This document shows positions 55,653-64,000 of a stretch of 64,000 nucleotides of DNA, in pieces. Position numbers and translations under genes: made by a program. Below the pieces are notes generated by a model, which ran no database searches, was not told the origin of the DNA, and was given only the letters and a program-made list of their open reading frames with translations. Source of the DNA: Pyrenophora tritici-repentis. Lineage: Eukaryota; Ascomycota; Dothideomycetes; Pleosporales; Pleosporaceae. The stretch's first letter is position 1; every line of letters starts with the position of its first letter. Location: contig NC_089391.1 of assembly GCF_003171515.1 (NCBI RefSeq), positions 3,720,001 through 3,784,000 of the forward strand, in the 5' to 3' direction.

Positions 55653-57067
55653 ATGGCCGACGCTGCGACAAACATCGCCGAGCAATACTCGCTCCTCCCC
55701 AAGCTTATGCCCAACCTCGACCGTCACCTCGTCTACCCGCTCCTCAACTTCTCCAGCGATGAAGAAGCCGACCAGACCCCGGAGCAGAAGAAACTCCTTC
55801 TCGAACTCCTCAAGCCCACAAACATGACGGATTTCGTCGGACAGCTACACCAGGAAGTCCACGGACTCGACGACATGTCTGACGAGTTCAAGCAGAAGCG
55901 CGAGGCTGTACTGCAAAAGCGCGACCAGCTTGAGGAGGCCACTAGCAAGATCAGCGGACTGCTCGACGACGAGAATGTTGTTACGAACCTTAGGAGTGAC
56001 AAGCAGCAGAACTTGGCTTACTTGAAGGAGAGCCATGGCGTCGAGATGGAGATGGTCAACCAATTGTTGGAGTTTGGTCAGTTCCAGTACTCATGTGGTG
56101 TCTACCCACATGCTGCTGAGCTGCTCTATCGTTTCAGGGTTCTTGTATGTGTCTCGAGAGAATAGCAGTGTTGGAATTCAGGTCGCTAACATGCCCGTAC
56201 AGACCACAGACGGTGACAAGGAGCGCGAAGCCACCTGGGGAAAGCTCGCCTGCGAGATCCTTTCCGTCAACTGGGATTCCGCCATAGAGGAGATCAACAA
56301 GCTCAAGGAGATCATCGACACACGCCTCTTCAACAACCCACTCGCACAACTCCAGCACCGCACCTGGTTGATCCACTGGTCGCTGTTCCCCCTTTTCAAC
56401 CACGAAACCTCGCGCGAAGCCCTCACCGACATGTTCTTCTCGCCCGCCTACATCAACACCATCCAGACAAACTGCCCATGGATCCTGCGCTACCTGGCCG
56501 CCGCCGTCATCACCGCCCGCAACCGTGGCAGGAACTCGAACCAGTACCAGAAGCAGCTCAAGGACCTGATCAGGATTGTACGGCAAGAGGGCTACGAGTA
56601 CAGCGACCCAGTCACCGACTTCATCAAGGCCCTGTACATCGACTTTGACTTTGAGGAGGCACAGAAGAAGCTCAGCGAAACAGAGGAAATTCTCAAGAAC
56701 GACTTCTTCTTGTTGGGTGCAGCAGACCAATTCGTCGACGCCGCGAGACATCTCATCTCGGAGAGCTACTGCAAGATCCACCAGAGGATCGACATCAAGT
56801 GAGTCATTGCCAGACGAGACATAACATATTGCAGTACTGACATTGTTAACCAGGGATCTCTCCACCCGCCTCGGCCTCTCGCAAGACGAGGGTGAGAAGT
56901 GGATTGTTAACCTCATCCGCGACACACGCGTAGACGCAAAGATCGATTACCAAGCCGGCACAGTCGTTATGAACCACCCACCACAATCCGTCTACCAACA
57001 AGTCATCGAGCGGACAAAGGGCGGCTTCTTCAGGACTCAGGTCTTGAGTGCTGCCGTCGCGAAATGA
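55653..57067 (+). CDS. Translation initiation factor eIF3 subunit E (INT6)
   Basis: Three exons: 55653-56144, 56203-56798, 56854-57067; introns 58 and 55 bp; 433 residues, as usual for the family. The start follows the family N-terminus ([26 protein letters not shown]). A helical region follows ([55 protein letters not shown]). The C-terminal PCI domain includes [39 protein letters not shown] and [18 protein letters not shown]. eIF3e is part of the eIF3 octameric core that binds the 40S subunit and recruits mRNA. The alternating gene spacing suggests a shared promoter with mL49. Confidence 0.95.
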
Positions 57068-57569
57068 GCGTAGGAAGTTTACGTCTTTTGGGCGCGCTGA
57101 GTGAAGAGGCGTATAAATCTGCCGCTTCTGGGGAGGTTTTATATTCACACACACACACGATGGATGATGAGGGATGGACATGAGCGGGAAAAAGTATGGC
57201 TTCTGCGCTTTTTGGGCTTTACACGGTCGGCGTGGGAAAGGCGGGAAAGGGGGCTCACGCATTTATTTGCATCGGGACTGGCGTCTTATTCATGGCTCTT
57301 TTTCCACAAAGCAAAAGAAGAGCTCGCTACAGCGCAAAAAGGCGGCTGCTTTTTTGATATAGAAGATGTGAATCTGTATTGTTCATGAATCAATACTCAA
57401 ACAAAGTGTATTTTGTGTGTCCCCCGGGAGGAGAATAGACGTGGTATCAAATGCAAGAAAATTGACAATTCGACATATTTATATAATCTACACTCGAACT
57501 TTCCATCCACTACCAACAGTTTTATCAGCAATCCTCTTTTTCTTCAAACCTCTTCTCCCATCCACTCAA
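57068..57569. other. Convergent intergenic region
   Basis: 500 bp between eIF3e and CWH43 3' ends; includes a short CA run near 57127-57140. Nothing else seen. Confidence 0.5.
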
Positions 57570-60500
57570 TCAAGCATAGTACCTAGGTTCGTCGAAGACA
57601 TGGTACCTGTGTCCCCGAACACCCTGACCCTTGAACAAATCAGGGAACCTAAGACCAGGAGGAACCTGATTCTCATGCACCATATCATTCCCATTCTCTG
57701 GTTCGCCAACAACGAACTTGCCGACCTAGTATTTTTATTAGTATATACCCGAGGAAATGTTGAATAGGGGATCATGACGACGTACCTGCAACTCTGTATC
57801 TGTAATAGTATGTCTCGATACCCTGGCGTATCCACTCCTCTTCAATCCCTTGTAGAGAATGTATTCGCACCACCTATCCCAATCCGTAGGGTCGATATCC
57901 TTCATTCCGCTCTTCTCACCAACATAAGTGTTGTAGTTGCCCTCGCCGGGCTTGATGACGAGGTAGGAGAGAAGAATGGCAGGGCGAGGCGTGGCCTTCA
58001 TGCGTTCGGCTAGATACTCCGACTGCAAGCGACGGTCCTCTGGGTCCTCTTCTTGGCCCGAGTGGAAGACAAAGATGTCGATCATTTCACCGTAGGCGTC
58101 AATGGTGGCTTCAATGGCAGGGGCTAGCTCGCCAACGGGAGAGGGGAGGAGGTGGTGTGTGCTGTTTACAATGGGGAACTTGGAAAGCAGAGCCGAGCCC
58201 CATGTGTGCTTGTTGGGACCTGGGCCGTAGTCGACGTACATGCCTAGATCCTCGGCGAGGAATTGGGTTGTGTCGCGGTTGCCCATGATGATACGCTGGA
58301 GGTCGCTTTCTAGCAACCCAATGACGTCGACTTCCAGTTCCTTGATCAGATCACGCATGCGGTGCTCGGATGACCACATGTCGTTGTCGAGAGAGAAGTG
58401 AATCGTCCAGATACCAGCTGTGATGGATTTGGTTTCGGGGTGGTAGGGTTTGTAGTCGTACGATGGGAAGCGTAGGTATGCTACGGCGATAGCAACAAGC
58501 TCCAGAGCGCTGAGGATATAGAGATAGTAGGAACGCTGTCTGTTAGCAGCTGCAGTGACAACGGCTTTACCCTTGTAGCTCTTGAGTACTGGTGGTTGGG
58601 CGGAGACGCTGAAGATACCAGCACCAATCTGAAGCATCATGCTCGTCATGACCCAGTCTGTGCGTTCGCGAACAAGAGGACCACCGGGAACGAAGGCATA
58701 GGCTACGACCCAGACGTGGAAGAGCACCGTAAAGTTGTAGACCAAGAAAGCAAGACCGAATGTTCGACCTGGTGCATGGCGGGCTGCGTGGCTTATAAGG
58801 ACAGGTGCTGCTGCCATGGTGTAGACAGCTATTACGAGGGCGCCATAGTATCCAGTCCAGTGGCTCGTCGTTGTCAAAACGGCAGCGCCAATCGATCCTA
58901 CGCCGTAGAAAGCCCACGACCGCGAAAGGTTTGGTGCGAACATTCCAATCATCACGCCCAAGCCCATGGCCATCAACGTCACACTACCATGAGGAACGGC
59001 CAGCGGTCCACGAACTGGGTAGCCCTCCCAGACCCAAGAGATCATGGTGCTTGAATCCGAGAGTAGCGAGTGCATGGAGAAGAGTACACCGGCAAGACCG
59101 AAGCTTGCAAAGATGGAGGATCCCTTGGTAGGGCCTTGAGCCGGGATATCAGACCCAGCGCCAGCAGTTGACCTTGTAGATATGAGCATGGCAATCACAG
59201 CCAATACAACACCAGTCTTGTTCCATCCACCGTTTGGCTCGTGCATAATCGGCCAAATGGGATTGTTTGTCCAGAACGCGAACTTTGCAATGCTAGAGGC
59301 TATTAGACCAATAGAGAAAGCCGAGATGCGAGCCTCAAGACGGTGCGGCTGTGACCGTTCTGCGAAGAAAGTGGCAGACCATGCAAGGCAGGACATGGAT
59401 AGACCGAATCCAACGGCGAAGAGACGGTTGACAGGTGTCTTTGCGAGGAAAGCGAGAAGACCAGAAAGCGATAGCAGGTGGAAGAACCATGGGTAGCGAG
59501 TAGCAAGGAAGCGGACAGGCTTGATGCCGAGGAAAAACGGAGAGACGGTACACATGACCAGGGCTTCATAACCGGAAATGCCCATGTGCCAGAGAGGGAA
59601 GTCTGCATATGGTCAGCACGGGTCCTCCATAGTATGAGCAGAAAACGTACACCAGACGCATACGCCGAGTGATGTCAACATGGACCAAAATACAAACTGC
59701 GATTGTTAGGACTGTATATCACGGGTGTCGGTCCAACTCACTCCGTTGTACACATCTGCAGCCGTATAGATAAGTCCAAACCAAGAAAATGCACCGGAAA
59801 AGGTAGCGCTCATCTCCTTGTTCTTCCTAGTAGGGGGTCAGAGCCTCGCTTGATTGCCTAGAATCGAGCACTTACTCTAGGACGGCGTCGGACGTTGGCT
59901 TGGAGCCCGCACTACAAGAAGAGAGGATCAGAGAGTGGTCGTAATATTATAGATTTGTGGTGGGGTGTCTATCTATTTCGGAAGTCGTGGAACGTACACG
60001 CGAGATACACCTCGTACATCTTTTACAACCACCTCGAGGTGTTGGAACTCGAACATGGTGATGGCATCAAAGCCTACGTCGAGCAAGACCAGTGCCCATT
60101 CGAAGAAAGCGTAGATGGTGTAGGCTGCATTTTTTAGCATGTATAATCCACAAGACGTGATCAGACGTACCTCCTGCAACACGGTGTACCTTGTGCTGAA
60201 TGAAAAAGTATATCAATGGCACGAGTGTGCCAAAGAAACTGCCAGCAAGAGTCTTGCGGTACTTGAGTGCAGTGGGGTTCTTGGGACTCAGAGCAATGCA
60301 GCCAATGGTCCATGGTAGTGTGGCAACTAGGTAGGATATCATGAAAATATCATGCCAGTCGTGATCATCGGTAGAGGTCACGTATGTCCATCCTCCGCAG
60401 GTCAAAGTCCGAAAGATACCAACACCAGCGACAAACTTGGGAAGAGACGAGTTCGGACGACGGGTCAGGGCATACCAAAGGCCGACCAATGCGAATCGAG

Positions 60501-60906
60501 GGCCTGCGTGGCTTAGTATGGTTCTCCATCAGTCATTGTATGTCGCGTACCAGATGTAAGGGCAATGAAGAGCATGAAGACGGAACGTTCGGGATAGCGG
60601 TCGCCAATGGTCGCCGACACAGAGGGGAACCACTCATCCGGGTAGCCCTGCATTCATCGTCAGTTCTATTCGTCCGTCTGATAAGTACGGGTACTAACAT
60701 AAAACTCATTTTCTACAATCTTATGGTAATGAAGACCTCTATGCATGTTTAGTCGCGCCGTGGGGTAGGATCAGACAGTAATGCGCGTACATTCCGACGA
60801 CTAGGGCTCCAACAAAGGCACCTGCAGTTACAATAAGCTTGGTGATATTGCAGCTTGATATCTTGACATACAGTAGGCCATTGCGGTATGCGAATAGGCT
60901 ATCCAT
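57570..60906 (-). CDS. CWH43: CWH43: GPI-anchor lipid remodelling membrane protein
   Basis: Ten exons: 60906-60791, 60738-60699, 60647-60551, 60503-60171, 60124-59998, 59911-59876, 59826-59742, 59696-59651, 59602-57786, 57725-57570; introns 45-86 bp; 950 residues, near the 953 of yeast Cwh43. The N-terminal PGAP2-like (Frag1/DRAM/Sfk1) part shows [21 protein letters not shown] (split), [10 protein letters not shown] and [15 protein letters not shown]; the middle has about 12 more hydrophobic helices. The C-terminal part is an exonuclease/endonuclease/phosphatase-like domain ([44 protein letters not shown]). It puts ceramide into GPI anchors in ER/Golgi membranes, so it may serve the GPI protein at 9.4 kb. 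Start choice is moderately sure. Confidence 0.9.
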
Positions 60907-61267
60907 CTTCCATTGAACTACATCTTGTGAGCATGCGGAGCTCTCGGGGGTGACGGCTAGCTGCGCGTACCGTTGCGATCGTGTCACCGTCCTTATCTTT
61001 GACCATGTTGAAGCAATTGAGTCGTCCCTCAGCAATCTTCGTACATTGGGAAAGAGAAAAAAGCAAAAGAGCGTGGAGAATGGAAGACCAGTTGTCCAAA
61101 CGCGGAAGCCTCCTGAAGTTGTTGCGTAAGGCCAGGGATCGCGCTCCGTAGGCCAAGACGCTATGAGCAGGATCATGAACCTGGGAACTTAGGCGAACAA
61201 CTTTTCTGGGGCGGACAACTTTTCTGATTCCTGTCTACAACTTCCCCAGCAACCACACACAGCAAAC
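60907..61267. promoter_or_regulatory. Divergent promoter region, CWH43 / UTP6
   Basis: 361 bp between the two start codons. A frame continues upstream of the CWH43 start on the minus strand but carries no family similarity. No defined site recognised. Confidence 0.45.
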
Positions 61268-62662
61268 ATGGCCGGCCCAAGTGACAAGGCGCGCTTCTAC
61301 CTTGAGCAGTCGGCGACGGAGCTGAACGAGCTTGAGCGCAAGAAAATCTTCACACGAGTAAGCGCAGCAGACACTTGGCGCAACAGCGTCAATACTGACC
61401 AGGCCGTCTAGGAAGAGATCAGCTCCATTGCAAAGAAGCGCTCCGATTTCGAGCATATAATCAATGCCCGCGGTTCACATCCTGAAGACTACATGCGATA
61501 TATCGAATTCGAGAAAAACGTCGACGCTCTCCGCCGCAAACGCATAAAGCGCCTGGGTGCTCGATACAAGGGCCATGGACAGCGGACGATATATTTTCTC
61601 TACAATCGCGCGACGAGGAAATTCTCGGGCGACCTCACACTATGGATGCAGTATATCGACTTTGCACGCAAGGACAAGGCATACAAGAGGCTGAACGACA
61701 TCTTCACTTCCGTCGCTCGCCTTCACCCCACCAAGCCAGACATCTGGATCATCGCCGCAAATTACTTCATGGAGACCCAGGCGGACATTACGAATGCGCG
61801 AAGCTACATGCAGCGTGGCCTGCGCTTCTGCAAGAACTCGGAAACCATGTGGGTGGAATACGCCAAACTGGAGACCATTTACGTTGGCAAGATTGCAGGC
61901 CGGAGGAAGATTCTTGGTCTAGATGTTGACCGTACGAAAAAGGCAGAAACGGATGAGGATGGCGACGAGGATATGATTAGGCTTCCAACGGTGACGGCAG
62001 AGGACGTGAACCCTAGCTTGAAGCAAAACGACGGTGTAGATGAGGTTGCGCTGCAGAACCTGGCTTCTGCTCCAGTCCTCACAGGCGCTATTCCGCTGGC
62101 TATTTTTGATGCAGCCATGAAGCAGTTCCAGGGCAAGCCCAGGATGGCCGAGAGACTCTTCGACATGTTTGCCGAGTTTGAACAGCTCTCATGCATACCC
62201 CATATTTTGCAGCACGTGCTTGATTACCTACAAGAGCATTACCCGCACGCTATCGAGACAGACATCTGCAGGTTCCGCATGCAACTTTTCGGCTGCAACG
62301 CTACCGGCGCAGAATTGGCCGCCGCATTAAGCCAGGCCTTGGACCTGATAAGCGCTACCGTTCAGCAGCATCCCAATGAGAAGACCAGGGTCTCCGAAGT
62401 CGCTGTTCGCCATCTGTTATCTCTACATCGGTTACTTGCGGATGCCGATCCGGGCTTGCACAAGGCATGGCGTGCAGCCCTGCGGAAACACGTGCGAGGA
62501 ATGGAGCATGGTGAAGGAAGCGGTGATGAAATTGCTAGCGTGGTCGAATCATTACGGAATCAGGGCAAGAAGCATGAGGCGGATATGCTGGCTCGGACAG
62601 GTATCAAATACTGGGCTGCGAATGAAGGGCTGCAAAAATTTGTCTCCGCGACGGAAAGGTGA
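61268..62662 (+). CDS. UTP6: U3 snoRNP / small-subunit processome protein UTP6
   Basis: Two exons: 61268-61357 and 61412-62662 across a 54-bp phase-0 intron; 446 residues. The N-terminus matches Utp6 (ARFYLEQSATELNELERKKIF; EISSIAKKRSDFEHIINARG). Half-a-TPR repeats follow: DYMRYIEFEKNVDALRRKR, ATRKFSGDLTLWMQYIDFAR, HPTKPDIWIIAANYFME and RSYMQRGLRFCKNSETMW. The C-terminal half has more helical repeats (LPLAIFDAAMKQF type, then AERLFDMFAEFEQL). Utp6 belongs to the UtpB complex that assembles on the 5' ETS of pre-rRNA in the nucleolus. Well conserved; confident. Confidence 0.94.
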
Positions 62663-62870
62663 AGGATTCAAGGGGCGTCTGGTCAGCGGACAGATTATAC
62701 CAAGCATACCCTGCATCAAGTACTGTCCTATCTCTTATCGGGCTATGGCCATGAGCTACACCGCTGCGGCTATATTCGCTCTATCGTGAGATGAGTGCTA
62801 CTGTCGAACCACGTCACCTGCGCGTGCGGGCGAGCAATACTACAGACGGCATGCTTCCCCGCAGACCGCT
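62663..62870. other. Convergent intergenic region
   Basis: About 210 bp between UTP6 and the release-factor gene; nothing else seen. Confidence 0.5.
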
Positions 62871-63599
62871 TCAATCATCACCCCGGCTTCGCCTCGAGGT
62901 TTTCTTAGCGCTCTGCTGCTTCTTGTGCTTCAAGCGGCGCTCGTTATCAAACTGCTGTCTAGACAGGCTTATCAGCTTTCGGGCCGTCGGAGACGGGGCG
63001 AGAGCAAAGTTCGTATGTACTACGTACAAAAGTTTGACACGCCGTGCCTGCTCCGCAGACGTCTCGGAAGGCACAGCGCGCTGTGCCGCCTCGGCAATGG
63101 CCTGGTAGAGACGCTTGTAGCAGCTCTGTGCATTGTCGCTCTGCTTGCGACTATCGTCGGCCTGGACGATGAAGGTGTTTGATTTTGCAGCTACATAGCG
63201 CGAACGTCGGATGTCGCTGTGGAGAGCGACAGGCACATGGCGCAGAAGGGTGTCCAGCGGCACTTTGAGGGTGGCTTTGGAATTGACTCTTTGAGCACAC
63301 TGGGTTTAGCGGCGCCGTTGACGCAGAGGAGTAGTTCAAAGTTGGTCATACTTATTTACGTTTTGACCACCGGGCCCGGAAGATCTGCTAAAGCTCAATT
63401 CGCCAATGCTCTGAAGAGGGATCGCCTCCGCATGCAGCTCCGCGAGCCACTTGCGTGCAGCTTGGAGCTCGTCGTCGCTTGCACTGCCGCCGGTGCTGCT
63501 CGATGATGAGTGAGTGTGTCGCACTGCAGGCACAGATCCCCTCGCGGTCACGAGCGGGGCCTGGCTCAGGAGGCGGGTGCGCAGCAAAGCGAGCAGCAT
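62871..63599 (-). CDS. Mitochondrial GGQ-domain release factor, ICT1/Pth4-like
   Basis: Three exons: 63599-63352, 63288-63028 and 62958-62871; introns 63 and 69 bp; 198 residues. The first 30 residues look like a mitochondrial targeting sequence (MLLALLRTRLLSQAPLVTAR). The catalytic GGQ (residues 77-79) sits in SFSRSSGPGGQNVNKVNSK, followed by the class I release-factor domain (LRHVPVALHSDIRRSRYVAAK) and a basic tail (RRLKHKKQQSAKKTSRR) typical of ICT1/ArfB enzymes that rescue stalled ribosomes by peptidyl-tRNA hydrolysis. The 69-bp second intron is a multiple of three and stop-free, so it could be retained (221 residues). Yeast Pth4 is the likely homologue. Confidence 0.87.
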
Positions 63600-64000
63600 T
63601 CAATCAATACAGTACTAGCGGTGCAAATTTGGTGCGCTGCACTTTGTCAAGATGAAATCATGCAGCAACGGTGAAAGGTGTAGACTAGAGCCAGAAGGTG
63701 CGCGAAAGTCAGTGTCACCCATGTCTGCGGCGGCTAGGAGAAACACTAGCAAGAACCATGTCACGTGTGCGAAGCTTGTCCCAGCCAAAGTGAGATTCCA
63801 GGCTCTCTTTCGGAGCCTACAGGGCCGAGTCCAGTCACTGCTGTCTGCTGTCTGCTGTCTGCTGCACAACTTCTTCCTGAGCTCGCCGTCTTCACCAATC
63901 CTCTTGCTCTTACCACTTTTGCAGGCCTGCATATCGCTTCCGTGCCTGTGGACGCGGCCTGCTAGAATTCGACGGTTGCGCGCCTCTGCCACATCTTCTA
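63600..64000. other. Window edge, upstream of the release-factor gene
   Basis: 400 bp with no recognised gene. A TGTCTGC heptamer is repeated about three times at 63838-63864. Confidence 0.45.

Noticed and set aside
56134..56925. Minus-strand frame of 263 codons
   Set aside because: Antisense shadow of eIF3e exon 2; composition is that of a reversed coding strand.
1..64000. Secondary-metabolite cluster or CRISPR array
   Set aside because: No polyketide or peptide synthetase, no tailoring-enzyme cluster and no spaced direct repeats were seen; the two transporters and one transcription factor are scattered among unrelated genes.

Overview
The window is nuclear DNA of a filamentous ascomycete, most likely a Dothideomycete of the Pleosporales type. 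The signs are dense genes on both strands, many short (45-110 bp) introns with GTANGT donors and CTAAC/CTGAC branch sites, fungal-only families (Zn2Cys6 factor, fungal CWH43, RBA50, PhiA-like secreted protein, GPI-anchored Ser/Thr-rich wall protein) and orphan F-box/LRR-like and BTB proteins of a pleosporalean style. The species cannot be named from sequence alone.

Left part (1-25.4 kb): a RING protein, an orphan LRR-like protein, a homocysteine S-methyltransferase, MED11 and TAF5 head to head, a repeat-rich GPI-anchored wall protein, tubulin cofactor C, complex I subunit NDUFA11/B14.7, the deubiquitinase UBP2, RBA50/RPAP1 and an MFS hexose transporter. These are mostly housekeeping genes in divergent or convergent pairs.

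Middle part (25.4-50.7 kb): sparser and more accessory. It has several 1.4-4.2 kb stretches with no recognisable gene, a BTB/POZ pseudogene with two in-frame stops, linker histone H1 (with an apparent one-base frameshift near its C-terminus), a small secreted PhiA-like protein, a second MFS sugar transporter, an AnmK-family sugar kinase, a tRNA-like locus and a seven-exon Zn2Cys6 transcription factor.

The most striking locus is at 50,712-53,782: a full-length hAT DNA transposon with terminal inverted repeats and an 8-bp target duplication. Its transposase frame is broken by two apparently identical 162-bp non-autonomous hAT-like elements (MITEs), inserted in opposite orientation, each with its own perfect 8-bp target duplication. 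Leaving out each insertion plus one duplicate copy gives a single uninterrupted frame.

Right part (54.6-64 kb): conserved genes again, mL49 and eIF3e head to head, CWH43 (10 exons) and UTP6 head to head, and a mitochondrial GGQ-type release factor (ICT1/Pth4-like). Gene models were built by eye from reading frame, splice consensus and family conservation; all exon junctions given keep frame. No CRISPR, operon or ribosome-binding features are expected or seen.
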